Shown: piece by piece, positions 17,774 to 26,313 of the stretch
Numbering within the stretch: position 1 is the stretch's first letter
Layout of the letters: the number at the start of each line of letters is the position of its first letter
Assembly (NCBI GenBank): GCA_002898075.1
Contig: BDSV01000057.1
Span: 1 to 36,054, forward strand
DNA: 36,054 bases
Reading direction: 5' to 3'
Origin: a bacterium BMS3Abin03
GTDB lineage: Bacteria; Bacteroidota; Ignavibacteria; Ignavibacteriales; Ignavibacteriaceae
Program-made: the position numbers and the translations under genes
Notes under the pieces: model-generated
Seen by the model: only the letters and a program-made list of their open reading frames with translations
Told to the model about the DNA's origin: nothing
Database searches by the model: none

Positions 17774-18895
17774 TCAAGTTTCAATCTCCCAGATCCTGTA
17801 GGATTTATACCTGACTGCTTTCATCAATTCTAATCCGCGATTCATCATATCGTTATCTTCGAGCACCCAGCTTGCCTCACCGCGATAGACACCTAATTTT
17901 GCTGCACGCTGGAGGATTTCCCAGTAGAGTACGGCATCAAATCCTTTCTTCTGATGTTCGGGAATTATTCCAAGAGTAAGAATTCTTGCCCAGCTAATCT
18001 GTTTCTTTTTTGTGTATAGTTTAATAAAGTTAAACGGGAAAAGCTTTCCGTTCATCTCCTTGAAGACCTGATTATAATCCAGCATTACTAAAGCTGCACC
18101 GATCAATTCACCTTTTACTTCACCAAAAATTACAAGCGAGGGTTCGACAAGCGGCTTCATATCTTTTGCCATTTCGTCGATTTGTTCTTCGCTTAAAGGT
18201 ACGAATCCCCAATTTGGCGCCCATGCTTTGTTGTAAACTACTTTAAATTTTTCTAAGTCTTTATCGAAATTTTTCATTTCAAGCTGCGTTACTTTTATGC
18301 CGTATCTTTTCCTTACTATCTCCTGCCCACGCTTCAATTTTTCCGAAGTAGTTATTTTATCGTACTCTATCTTCCAGGCGTAAAGGTCTTTTGCTTTTTT
18401 CAGCCCGTAATTTGCGCAAAGGTCTAAATAGTACTTTGGATTATATGTCATAAGTATTCGCGGTGAATCATCAAACCCCTCTAAGAGCATTCCGTATTCA
18501 TCATTGCTCGAAGGGTTTGCAGGACCTCTCATATACTTTAATCCTTTTTTCTTAAGCCATTTTTTCGCGGTATCAAATAGAGCATTTGCAACTTCCTGGT
18601 CGTTTATACATTCAAAGAATCCAAAAAATCCGGCATCGTCATTATGATATTTCAGATGTACATCATTCTTTATCGCGGCAATCCTCCCGACGATTTTCCC
18701 GTTTCTTTCCGCAAGAAAGTATTCGGCTTCGGCAGCTTTAAAGAATGGATTCTTTTCCCGGTTCAGAAGTTTTTTCCTTTCCATTATTAATGGTGGAACC
18801 CAGTGTTTATCACCTTTATAAATTTCCCACTGGAATTTTATAAACCGCATTAAATCTTTTTTGTTATTGACAGTTGTTATTAAAATATCGTTCAT
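17774..18895 (-). CDS. YghO/bCerS-like GNAT-fold N-acyltransferase (candidate bacterial ceramide synthase)
   Basis: 373 soluble residues with ATG 18895 behind GAGGT. The N-terminal MNDILITTVNNKKDLMRFIKF and the long YKGDKHWVPPL segment are the hallmark of the YghO family. The conserved RGPANPSSNDEYGMLLEGF block follows, and then a C-terminal GNAT-like acyl-CoA-binding part (TLGIIPEHQKKGFD, a GxxPxxQxxG-type loop). The bacterial ceramide synthase bCerS described in Caulobacter belongs to this family. It lies 78 bases downstream of the serine palmitoyltransferase gene on the same strand, with a terminator-like hairpin between them. Context supports N-acylation of a sphingoid base, but a generic acetyltransferase cannot be excluded from sequence alone. 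Confidence 0.7.
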   Translation of the reverse strand: MNDILITTVNNKKDLMRFIKFQWEIYKGDKHWVPPLIMERKKLLNREKNPFFKAAEAEYFLAERNGKIVGRIAAIKNDVHLKYHNDDAGFFGFFECINDQEVANALFDTAKKWLKKKGLKYMRGPANPSSNDEYGMLLEGFDDSPRILMTYNPKYYLDLCANYGLKKAKDLYAWKIEYDKITTSEKLKRGQEIVRKRYGIKVTQLEMKNFDKDLEKFKVVYNKAWAPNWGFVPLSEEQIDEMAKDMKPLVEPSLVIFGEVKGELIGAALVMLDYNQVFKEMNGKLFPFNFIKLYTKKKQISWARILTLGIIPEHQKKGFDAVLYWEILQRAAKLGVYRGEASWVLEDNDMMNRGLELMKAVRYKSYRIWEIET

Positions 18896-18912
18896 AATTT
18901 TACCTCGTAAAT

Positions 18913-18950
18913 AAAAAAAGCATACCCGTTATATTAGAGAGTATGCTTTT
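18913..18950 (-). terminator. Terminator-like hairpin between spt and the acyltransferase gene
   Basis: On the minus strand AAAAGCATAC (18950-18941) pairs perfectly with GTATGCTTTT (18925-18916), with a 15-base loop, and the T run continues to 18913. It sits directly after spt and before the ribosome site of the next gene, so it may attenuate rather than fully stop transcription. Confidence 0.65.
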
Positions 18951-18973
18951 AATAATTTTAAAATGTTTTCAAT

Positions 18974-20164
18974 TTAAATAAGACCTACTTGTTTACCTGC
19001 TTGTTCAAAAATATGAATTATCTCATCCAGTTGTTCTTTTTCGTGAGTTGCCATATAGCTGGTTCTCATCATCTGACGCCCTTCGGGAACGCCCGGTGAG
19101 ATAAATACATTAACAAATACTCCGCCGTCGTATAACAATTTCCACATCTTAAATGCAATTTCATCATTGCCCACTATAACAGGAACAATAGCTGTTCTGC
19201 CGTCGATGATATGAAATCCTTTTCCCTTCAAACCTTTTCGCATATAGTTGGCGTTATCGATTAAGTTTGTAACTCTTTCCGGTTCTTCTTCAAGAATTTC
19301 AAGAGCCGCCAAAGCCGCTGCAACAGATGAAGGTGTGGGGGAAGCGCTAAATATTAAAGCAGGTGAAAAGTGCTTTATAAAATTGATTACTCTTTCGGCG
19401 CCCGCAACAAAGCCGCCCAACGATGCAAACGTTTTACTGAAAGTTCCCATCGTAAGGTCCACTTCATTTTCCAGGTTAAATTCGCTTGCGGTACCTCTTC
19501 CGCCTTTGCCTATAACGCCAACCGAATGTGCATCATCAATCATTATTCTTGCGTTATTTCTTTTCGCAATTTCAACTAACCTTGGAAGATTGACAATTTC
19601 ACCGCCGGTGCTGAACACCCCGTCGCTCACAATAAGCTTAGGCGCATCTTTCGGAATTTTTTCGATCACTCTTTGTAAATCATCCATATCGTTGTGTTTA
19701 TATCGAGCCAGATTACCCATCGCGCCTTTCGACATTAAAGTTCCTGCAACAATACAGGCATGGTTATCTTTATCCGAAATTACATATTCGTTTCTTCCTG
19801 CGAGTGTCGGAATTATTCCCTGTGCGGTTTGGTACCCCGTGCTGAAAAGCAGTACGGCTTCGGCACCGAAAAATTTCGCAAGACGTTCTTCTAATTCTAT
19901 GTGCAGATCGAGCGTGCCGGTTAAGTAACGAGAGCCGGAACAACCTGTTCCGTATTTTTCAATAGCTTTTATTGCTGCTTCAATTACTCTCGGGTGGGAG
20001 GTAAGCCCCAGATAATTATTGGAACCAGCCATGATAACTTTTTTTCCCTCAATTTGTACAATGGGGCCTTCATTTGCCTCAATTGGGCGAAAGTATGGAT
20101 AGACCCCTAAAGCTTTAACTTCATCTGCCCGGGTGAAATCGAAGCACTTCTTAAATAAATCCAA
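18974..20164 (-). CDS. spt: Serine palmitoyltransferase-like PLP enzyme
   Basis: A 396-residue alpha-oxoamine synthase. Members condense an amino acid with an acyl thioester and release CO2; serine palmitoyltransferase makes 3-ketosphinganine, the first step of sphingolipid synthesis. The N-terminal [10 protein letters not shown] and the [20 protein letters not shown] block resemble Bacteroidota Spt. His135 (DNHACI) would stack on PLP, D210 (DDAHS) would bind its ring nitrogen, and Lys244 in [12 protein letters not shown] is the Schiff-base lysine. Translation starts at TTG 20164 behind AAGGAGG. The alternatives are 2-amino-3-ketobutyrate CoA ligase or a BioF-like enzyme. No threonine dehydrogenase is adjacent, while a bCerS-like and an epimerase-like gene are, which favours Spt. 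Confidence 0.82.
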   Translation of the reverse strand: MDLFKKCFDFTRADEVKALGVYPYFRPIEANEGPIVQIEGKKVIMAGSNNYLGLTSHPRVIEAAIKAIEKYGTGCSGSRYLTGTLDLHIELEERLAKFFGAEAVLLFSTGYQTAQGIIPTLAGRNEYVISDKDNHACIVAGTLMSKGAMGNLARYKHNDMDDLQRVIEKIPKDAPKLIVSDGVFSTGGEIVNLPRLVEIAKRNNARIMIDDAHSVGVIGKGGRGTASEFNLENEVDLTMGTFSKTFASLGGFVAGAERVINFIKHFSPALIFSASPTPSSVAAALAALEILEEEPERVTNLIDNANYMRKGLKGKGFHIIDGRTAIVPVIVGNDEIAFKMWKLLYDGGVFVNVFISPGVPEGRQMMRTSYMATHEKEQLDEIIHIFEQAGKQVGLI

Positions 20165-20260
20165 CTATTCCTCCTTAATAATAATGGAAAGTATGTAGAA
20201 TGTTTCTCAATTTTGTTTAATTTTGCAACAAATCTATTACTAAATAGGAATAAAATCAAA

Positions 20261-21259
20261 TTGTATATTGAATCAAAACCAATTGCTGTAGTTACAGGCG
20301 CTAATGGATTCGTTGGCAGTCACCTGGTCGATCTATTAATTGAGCGTGGAAATAACGTTAGATGTGTCGTAAGAAAAACAAGCAACCTCAGATGGCTTGA
20401 AGGAAAAGATGTTGAAATTTACGACTGCGGACTTTTTGATAAAGAAGGATTATCCGTTGCATTTAAAGATGTTAATTTTATCTATCATGTGGCGGGTGTA
20501 GTAAAATCCAAAACCAAAGAGGGTTATTTTAAAGGTAATGTTGAAACAACAAAAAATTTACTTGAAGTAGCTCTTAAGAATAAAGAAACTATAAAACGTT
20601 TTTTAGTAGTTAGCAGCCAAACTGTTACCGGTCCTTCTTATGACGGAAAACCTGTAAATGAAGAATCTGAATGTAATCCGCTTACAACGTATGGAAAGAG
20701 TAAATTGGAAGAAGAGAAACTCGCTTTGAGCTATAAGGAGAAACTTCCTATTACTGTTTGCCGTGCCCCGGCTGTGTTTGGTGAACGGGATACAGAAATA
20801 TTTATTTATTTTCAGAATTTTGCCCGGGGAATTACAACCACTATTGGTTTTGATAAAAAACTATTGAGCTTAATACACGTGGCTGATCTGGTAGAGGGAT
20901 TTTACAAAGCGGCGTTATCTGAAAAAGCAGTTGGTGAGATTTATTTTATCAGTTCCGAAAAGTTTTATAATTGGGATGAAATAAATAAAATCACGGCTGA
21001 AGTGTTAGGCAAAAAAGCTATCAGGATAAGGGTACCGCATTTTATAGTTTATGCAATTGCGGCAATTGCACAATTCTTTTCAGTCTTTTCATCAAAAGCT
21101 GCCACGCTGAATTTGGAAAAAGCAAAAGACCTTACGCAGCATGCGTGGATATGCGATACATCAAAAGCGATGAGAGATTTTGGCTATAGACAAAATGTAT
21201 CGATTGAGGAAGGAATTAAAAGAACGTGTGAATGGTATAAAAAAATGAAGTGGATTTAA
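20261..21259 (+). CDS. NAD-dependent epimerase/reductase, candidate CerR-type ceramide reductase
   Basis: An extended short-chain dehydrogenase of 332 residues from TTG 20261, preceded by AGGAA about ten bases upstream. The frame also extends to a TTG at 20213, adding 16 residues before the Rossmann fold; no in-frame ATG exists. The Rossmann motif GANGFVG is at residues 13-19 and the catalytic YxxxK is Y144/K148, with Ser in VVSSQTV. Family members are NAD(P)-dependent epimerases, dehydratases or reductases. In Caulobacter a related enzyme, CerR, reduces the keto group during ceramide synthesis. It is divergent from spt and close to it, so the same job is likely here, but a sugar or steroid substrate is possible. 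Confidence 0.72.
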   Translation: MYIESKPIAVVTGANGFVGSHLVDLLIERGNNVRCVVRKTSNLRWLEGKDVEIYDCGLFDKEGLSVAFKDVNFIYHVAGVVKSKTKEGYFKGNVETTKNLLEVALKNKETIKRFLVVSSQTVTGPSYDGKPVNEESECNPLTTYGKSKLEEEKLALSYKEKLPITVCRAPAVFGERDTEIFIYFQNFARGITTTIGFDKKLLSLIHVADLVEGFYKAALSEKAVGEIYFISSEKFYNWDEINKITAEVLGKKAIRIRVPHFIVYAIAAIAQFFSVFSSKAATLNLEKAKDLTQHAWICDTSKAMRDFGYRQNVSIEEGIKRTCEWYKKMKWI

Positions 21260-21511
21260 TTTTATTAATGGCAAGTTATATTCTCCGTATTAACCCCGCG
21301 TATAAAATCAATGGCATCTTCTTGAAAGAAAACATCTTTGTAAAAAAAAAAGCAAGGGTGCATAACTTTTATGATGCCTAAGGTTTTGAAAAGAAGTGGT
21401 TATACTCTTGAGATTATCTGTACTTCATTGGTTATGCCTTTTTAGCGAGTCTTTTCTTCAACCACTACGTGGTTGTTATTGCTGTTTCCCCTTTCAAAGT
21501 TTTAACAAATT
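21260..21511. other. Gene-free flank of the transposase remnant
   Basis: This stretch has no supported gene. It holds a small palindrome AACCAC-TAC-GTGGTT at 21460-21474. The matching right flank at 21866-21881 reads AACCACTTCGCGGTAG, an imperfect version of the same motif. Paired palindromes on both sides of a Y1 transposase are what IS200-type or REP-type elements carry at their ends. Confidence 0.4.
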
Positions 21512-21772
21512 TTAAACCAATTTTATAACATCGCTGGAAGCTAATTTAATATCTTTCACTAAATCAGATGTACAGATTGTTGGGTGCAATCCTACTAATA
21601 AATGTATATGATCGGGGACAGAATTAATACAAATCATTTTACATTTATTATTTTGTACAACACCGGTAATATATTTATGAAAAGATGTTTTTTTATTTTG
21701 AGGAATAATCCTGTCTCTGTTTCGCACTCGAAAAACTATTTGAATATAAATCTGATGAAATGTTCCCGCCAT
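21512..21772 (-). pseudogene. Truncated IS200/IS605-type Y1 transposase
   Basis: The first 86 residues match the N-terminal half of TnpA proteins: the opening GTFHQIYIQIVFRV, the KYITGVVQNNKCKM segment, and the HUH metal motif HIH in SVPDHIHLLVGL. Intact members are about 150 residues and carry a catalytic Tyr in the C-terminal half. Here the frame stops after DVIKLV, and no remnant of the usual C-terminal block can be read downstream, so the enzyme should be inactive. IS200/IS605 enzymes move DNA as a single strand by recognising hairpins at the element ends. Confidence 0.85.
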
Positions 21773-21930
21773 TTTATCCTCCAGTACTTGTAGATCAAAT
21801 GTTCTTTCTTCGATACCTTTGGCATCGTAATGATTTCAGTTTGTTAATTTCTTTTACAAACTTTTAACCACTTCGCGGTAGTATTACCCCGGCAAAAAAT
21901 TTGATACTTTAAAATATAAAAAACACATTC

Positions 21931-22323
21931 TTAATTATCCTTCGCACCTTCGGTTATCCAGGTTTTAACTCCACGGATTTGTTCGGAAGTTAAAGGTACG
22001 GAGTAATCCGGAGGCGGCATCGATGGAAATCCGGCTTTCCATTCTATCGTCCATACTAAAACACTGTTATCCGGCTCACCCGGTACAACAATTATTCCAT
22101 CGACGAAGTAAGCAGGGCTGGTTAAGTTCAATCCGGCTTCTGTTTTTCCATTGCCGTGACAGCTATTGCATTTCAATTCGAAGATAGGGGAAATGTTTTT
22201 GCTGAAACTAACGTTAGAATCAGGAATGGTTCTGTTATCTACTTCTTGAACGACTGTATCATCACAATCGGTGAAAGCTATCAGTAAAAAAGTAAAGAGT
22301 ATAATGTTAAGGAGTCTATTCAT
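21931..22323 (-). CDS. Small secreted c-type cytochrome domain protein
   Basis: 130 residues with an N-terminal hydrophobic export signal (about 1-18). A Cys at 20 (AFTDC) could be lipidated, but Asp before it is not a good lipobox. A single haem site CNSCH is at 52-56, and a conserved MPPPDYSVPLTSEQIRGVKTWITEGA tail is near the end, where the Met is a candidate sixth ligand. The pattern matches the small cytochrome domains often seen in Bacteroidota and Planctomycetes surface proteins. The role would be electron transfer in the periplasm or at the cell surface; the partner is unknown and no oxidase gene is adjacent. Confidence 0.82.
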   Translation of the reverse strand: MNRLLNIILFTFLLIAFTDCDDTVVQEVDNRTIPDSNVSFSKNISPIFELKCNSCHGNGKTEAGLNLTSPAYFVDGIIVVPGEPDNSVLVWTIEWKAGFPSMPPPDYSVPLTSEQIRGVKTWITEGAKDN

Positions 22324-22693
22324 ATAAATCTAATATTATTTTTATACAACTTATAATTACGCGATAAGCAAATCAATACAATTTTGTGCATCCTGATAAT
22401 AAAAGCTCTGCTTAGCAGCATTTTTAATTCCTGAAAAAGCACTTATTCTGCATGAGCAAGTGTCTATGCTTGCGCAAATTCTGTAACACAGATTAGCAAT
22501 CTGTGATTGAAAGTTGTTACCGGGTGAGCCGTAACGGGCGAGTAAAGAAATTCCTATCTACCTGGTGACGACAGGCAGTAAGGTGACGGGCAGAACGGTG
22601 ATTTTGATGTATCCGAAGCAGAAATTACATTTAGTTTAAATCATCTAAATTGACAATACTTTAAAAGATGGCTACTTTTGTACCGAAAAAAAC
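22324..22693. other. Structured intergenic region upstream of tRNA-Ala
   Basis: No gene is supported in these 370 bases. Hairpins are visible: GCAAG/CTTGC at about 22456-22473, CACAGATT-AGC-AATCTGTG at 22487-22505 (8 bp, 3-base loop), and GTTAC/GTAAC at about 22516-22535. The ACAGATTAGC core also occurs at about 1131-1141. The tRNA-Ala promoter is at the right end. Confidence 0.5.
22650..22680 (+). promoter_or_regulatory. Promoter of tRNA-Ala
   Basis: TTGACA (22650-22655), a 17-base spacer and TACTTTTG (22673-22680) precede the tRNA by 13 bases. TACTTTTG fits the Bacteroidota -7 consensus TANNTTTG exactly. Confidence 0.7.
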
Positions 22694-22768
<75 letters not shown>

Positions 22769-22774
22769 TATCAG

Positions 22775-22808
22775 GGCGTTGAAACATTTATTTCAACGCC
22801 TTTTTTTT
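22775..22808 (+). terminator. Rho-independent terminator of tRNA-Ala
   Basis: GGCGTTGAAA (22775-22784) pairs with TTTCAACGCC (22791-22800) over 10 bp with a 6-base loop, followed by eight Ts. It is nine bases after the tRNA. Confidence 0.9.
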
Positions 22809-22841
22809 ACTTTTAGGAAAGATGGTTATTTTGAATTTTTG

Positions 22842-22984
22842 ATTAATGAGTCCACTTTGAAAAGATAATTTCAGTGGGAACAAGAATCAAAAAAAACTAA
22901 AAATTTAATAAATTCCCGCTTCCATCGATAAACCGGGATTAATAACAATAAAGAATACTAACTTTTTAGATCGGACTCATTAAT
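22842..22984. repeat. MITE-like inverted-repeat element, 143 bp
   Basis: ATTAATGAGTCC (22842-22853) and GGACTCATTAAT (22973-22984) are perfect 12-bp inverted repeats at the ends of a 143-base intergenic segment. Inside it, CCCG and CGGG flank a CATCGATAAA segment near 22915-22937. It lies between the tRNA-Ala terminator and the MATE gene. It could be a miniature element or a long leader hairpin of the MATE gene. Confidence 0.5.
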
Positions 22985-23053
22985 GACAAAACATATTAAA
23001 ACCTGCAAATATTTTTTTTACAACATAATATGCTTTTCATATTTTAACCGGTT

Positions 23054-24412
23054 ATGAAACTTTTCCTTATTAACTCATACTACAAGAAAGTTCTCCGTGT
23101 TGCACTACCGGCTATTGCAGGTCTTTCAACGCAGATGGTTGTCTCTCTTGTAGATACAGCAATGGTGGGACGGCTTGATGAAGCAACCTATGCACTTGCC
23201 GCAATGGGTATTGGCGTTTTGGCAACGTGGGCACTAATAAGTTTCTTTTCCAGTCTCGCTACCGGTATTCATGTTATTGTTGCCAGAAAATACGGTCAAG
23301 GTGATTATATTAGCTGCGGTGTAACACTGAATAATTCTTTAATGCTTGCATCGGCTATTGGAATTATTGTTGCTGCCGTAGGAGTTTTCTTTGCCGGTCC
23401 GATAGCCCATCTTTTTGCTGCCGATAAAATAGTTGGGGATTTTGCAGGCGAGTATATTTTTTACAGGTTTCTCGGAATCCCGTTTTTTCTTCTGTCGGTA
23501 TCATACCGCGGTTTCTTTTTCGGAATCAGCAAACCGAAAATATTTATGTTCTCCGGTGTTATCACAAATCTTCTGAACATAATTTTCAATTATATGTTTA
23601 TCTATGGTGCATTTGGTTTTCCGCGTATGGGATTAGCAGGCGCCGGGTTAGGTTCCACACTCGCAACAGTTTCAGACGGGCTTTTTTATCTCATTATTAT
23701 TTTACTTCCGCATTACAGAAAAAAGTATCAAAACTTTAAGAATTTTAGAATTGATAAAAATATAATATCGGGAATTGTAAAAATATCGCTGCCCGTTTCA
23801 TTCCAAAATGTATTTATACTGATCGGGTTTTTAAGTTTTGTAGCAATCACCGGTTTGATTGGTACGGTAGAGCAAGCTTCGACACAGGCGGTTATAAGCA
23901 CTTTGTTTATTTCATTTCTGCCATGTTTTGGTTTCGGAATTGCAGTGCAGACTTTAGTAGGCAATAATCTTGGTGCAGGAAAATATACTCTGGCAAAACT
24001 ATACGGATTTGAAACAGCAAAAGTTTCTACTATTTATACGATTATACTCGGTGCTATTTTTATGATTATTCCTCAATATGTTTTGCTGATAGTTACCAAT
24101 AGTCAGGAAATTATTAAAGTTGCAGTCCCTCCTCTAAGGATTGCCGGCTTTGCACAGACTTTTTATGGAGTCGGTATTGTATTGGCGAACGGATTGCAGG
24201 CGGCAGGGAATACAAAATTCGTAATGAAAGCTGAAGTGATAACCAACCTTTTTATATTTGTTCCTCTTTCTTATTTATTTGGAGTTTACCTCGATCTCGG
24301 GTTATCGTGGGCATGGTTTGCATTACCTATTTACATTATTACTTATTCAATCGTAATATTTATCAAATTCAATTCAGGTAATTGGTACACACAAATCCCA
24401 ATAGACAGATAA
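23054..24412 (+). CDS. MATE-family efflux transporter
   Basis: 452 residues with about twelve hydrophobic spans and the two-lobed MATE layout. Each half carries the MATE signature: VLRVALPAIAGLSTQMVVSL early in the first half and VKISLPVSFQNVF in the second. MATE pumps in the inner membrane export organic cations or drugs using a sodium or proton gradient. The substrate cannot be told from the sequence. Start ATG 23054 has no clear Shine-Dalgarno. It is transcribed alone and is flanked by two inverted-repeat spacers (22842-22984 and 24439-24508). Confidence 0.93.
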   Translation: MKLFLINSYYKKVLRVALPAIAGLSTQMVVSLVDTAMVGRLDEATYALAAMGIGVLATWALISFFSSLATGIHVIVARKYGQGDYISCGVTLNNSLMLASAIGIIVAAVGVFFAGPIAHLFAADKIVGDFAGEYIFYRFLGIPFFLLSVSYRGFFFGISKPKIFMFSGVITNLLNIIFNYMFIYGAFGFPRMGLAGAGLGSTLATVSDGLFYLIIILLPHYRKKYQNFKNFRIDKNIISGIVKISLPVSFQNVFILIGFLSFVAITGLIGTVEQASTQAVISTLFISFLPCFGFGIAVQTLVGNNLGAGKYTLAKLYGFETAKVSTIYTIILGAIFMIIPQYVLLIVTNSQEIIKVAVPPLRIAGFAQTFYGVGIVLANGLQAAGNTKFVMKAEVITNLFIFVPLSYLFGVYLDLGLSWAWFALPIYIITYSIVIFIKFNSGNWYTQIPIDR

Positions 24413-24438
24413 CCGCGTATTTTGTACCGGTGGTTATT

Positions 24439-24508
24439 TTGACGGGATCCGACTCAATTTATCGCTAAAACTTTTCAGAATTTACTCTTAGACCGGGAAT
24501 CCTGTCAA
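24439..24508. repeat. Imperfect inverted repeat downstream of the MATE gene
   Basis: TTGACGGGAT (24439-24448) can pair with ATCCTGTCAA (24499-24508) over 10 bp with one G-U pair, across a 50-base loop. No T tract follows. The preceding GGTTATTTTGA (24432-24442) also occurs before the inverted repeat upstream of the MATE gene (22824-22834), so the two spacers may be related. Confidence 0.35.
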
Positions 24509-24556
24509 TAATGATAATTAATAAATAGTTTGAAAAGTCTTGACAAAGAACGGTTA

Positions 24557-24973
24557 ATGAAATATATTTTGAGTATGAAAAAAGGATTAATTGCACTTTT
24601 TTCCGTCTTAGTAATAATATCGGCAGTTTATGCCGGTGCATTTCTGGAATACTTTCAGGGTAGAAGCGAAGGCGATAATGTTCGTCTTGAGTGGAAGACC
24701 GGGGAAGAAGTTAATCTTCAGATTTTTAAGATTGAAAGAAAAACCCCTCAAAGTCCATACGTGGAAATTGCTTCGATAGAATCTAAAGGTAGTAATTCAT
24801 ACTATGTTTACATAGATGAATCAGCGTATAAAACAAATGATCTTATATTTGTTTACAGGTTAAAAATTATAGAGAATGACGGTACGGTTTCATATTCTTC
24901 AGAAGTAACGGTTTCACATAGTGTTTCAGGTGTTAAAAGAACCTGGGGTAGTATTAAAGCAATGTTCAGGTAA
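24557..24973 (+). CDS. Secreted protein with one FN3-like domain
   Basis: From ATG 24557 the protein has 138 residues; an ATG at 24575 is also possible. A signal peptide (LIALFSVLVIISAVYAG) leads into a single beta-sandwich. It carries the pattern VRLEWKTGEEVNLQIFKIER, which is the opening of FN3-like modules that precede T9SS sorting domains in many Bacteroidota proteins. Here there is no sorting domain, so the protein may stay in the periplasm or join a complex. The SpoIID gene follows nine bases after its stop on the same strand. The function is not recognised. Confidence 0.72.
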   Translation: MKYILSMKKGLIALFSVLVIISAVYAGAFLEYFQGRSEGDNVRLEWKTGEEVNLQIFKIERKTPQSPYVEIASIESKGSNSYYVYIDESAYKTNDLIFVYRLKIIENDGTVSYSSEVTVSHSVSGVKRTWGSIKAMFR

Positions 24974-24981
24974 ATTTATTT

Positions 24982-26313
24982 TTGAGATCACACCAATTCC
25001 CTCAGTTTCAGTCTTTTCAATTAATATCTTTTAAATCACAACTTAAAAAAAGCAGTGTTGTTTTTGGGCATGTCTTATTCTTTGCAGCACTCTATATATT
25101 AGTTTTAACTCTTTCCGGCTGCGGAGGTTCAAAGCGGTTTACATCTGATGAGAGCTATAGGAAATACTATGAAAAAGAATTTAAAACCGAAATAAACACT
25201 ATCAGAGTTTTATTAGATGAAAATCCTTCCAAAATAATCTTATCTCTCCAAAGTTCTGTTTATTTGTTCAGGGAGAATAGAAAAATAATTAAAGTAAACG
25301 GAGGAAGCAGTCTAGAATGTTACATTGAAAACGATGAATTAAATATCAGATATGGAAGACAGAATTTTACAGGTAAATATTTCCAGCTAATTCCTCTCAA
25401 CGGTGAAGGTGTTATAAGATTTAACGGTAAATCTTTTAAGGGGAGCGTGAAAATTGTTTTGGAAAACGCCGCTATTAAAATCATCAATTTTGTCGATCTT
25501 GAAAATTACCTGAAAGGTGTTATTGCAGAAGAAATGCCTTTAGGTGAAAACGATGAAAATTATGAGGCTCTGAAAGCTTTTGCTATTGTTGCAAGAACTT
25601 ACGCATTTAATAAAATGGATGAAGGCAAATTATTGTACGATATATTTCCCGACACAAGAGATCAGGTTTACGGGGGAAAGGATGCCGAATATTCATTATC
25701 GAGCAAGGCAGTGGATGAAACCCGGGGAATGATACTAACGTACGACGCCGAACCGGCTGTTGTTTATTATCATTCAACTTGCGGCGGTAAAACTGCAGCG
25801 GTGGAGAATGTTTTTCCTGTAAAACCATTACCGTATCTTCAAAGTATCCGGGATGGAGATGGACCGTACTGTAAAATTTCACCGCGCTTTAAATGGGAAG
25901 AAACTTTTACAGAATCTTCATTTATTAAAAAGTTATATAATGCTAAATTAATCGATTCGGAAGACTATGAAGTTAACGAAGTATTTGTTGAAAGCAGGTT
26001 TCCATCGGGAAGGGTGAATGAACTAAAAATTATTCTGGATAATAGAAGCGGCGGAAGAAAAGAAATAATATTATATGGAAACGATATTCGAACAAAAATA
26101 AGAACTGCCGAAAAGGATCTGGCTCTTTGGAGCACCCTGTTTGATGTTTATATGAATTCATACGAGCAGGTAATAATTAATGGGAAGGGCTACGGACACG
26201 GAGTTGGGCTTTGCCAGTGGGGAGCCATCGGGCAATCGAGAGAAGGTATTGGATACGAAAAAATATTAGAGCTTTATTTTCATGGAACAGAAATAGGCAG
26301 AATAAATGATTGA
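24982..26313 (+). CDS. SpoIID/LytB-domain lipoprotein
   Basis: 443 residues from TTG 24982, the only in-frame start before the lipobox. A hydrophobic segment ends in LSGC with Cys47 as the lipid site. The SpoIID domain contains VDLENYLKGVIAEEMP with a candidate catalytic Glu, YYHSTCGGKT, and the C-terminal GYGHGVGLCQWGA signature. SpoIID enzymes are lytic transglycosylases that cut denuded peptidoglycan, and LytB relatives modulate amidases. In a Gram-negative, non-sporulating lineage it would act on envelope peptidoglycan, perhaps at septation. Its stop overlaps the start of maf by 8 bases, so the two are translationally linked. Confidence 0.9.
   Translation: MRSHQFPQFQSFQLISFKSQLKKSSVVFGHVLFFAALYILVLTLSGCGGSKRFTSDESYRKYYEKEFKTEINTIRVLLDENPSKIILSLQSSVYLFRENRKIIKVNGGSSLECYIENDELNIRYGRQNFTGKYFQLIPLNGEGVIRFNGKSFKGSVKIVLENAAIKIINFVDLENYLKGVIAEEMPLGENDENYEALKAFAIVARTYAFNKMDEGKLLYDIFPDTRDQVYGGKDAEYSLSSKAVDETRGMILTYDAEPAVVYYHSTCGGKTAAVENVFPVKPLPYLQSIRDGDGPYCKISPRFKWEETFTESSFIKKLYNAKLIDSEDYEVNEVFVESRFPSGRVNELKIILDNRSGGRKEIILYGNDIRTKIRTAEKDLALWSTLFDVYMNSYEQVIINGKGYGHGVGLCQWGAIGQSREGIGYEKILELYFHGTEIGRIND

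Noticed and set aside
19248-19928. A 226-codon open frame on the plus strand
   Set aside because: It is fully antisense to the conserved spt gene, has no ribosome site, and its composition mirrors the gene on the other strand.
18974-20164. Calling the PLP enzyme 2-amino-3-ketobutyrate CoA ligase
   Set aside because: The N-terminal GVYPYFR region and the ceramide-type neighbours fit serine palmitoyltransferase better, and no threonine dehydrogenase is nearby. A tree would settle it.
21931-22323. Lipoprotein call for the small cytochrome
   Set aside because: The residue before Cys20 is Asp, which does not fit a lipobox, so only a general export signal is claimed.
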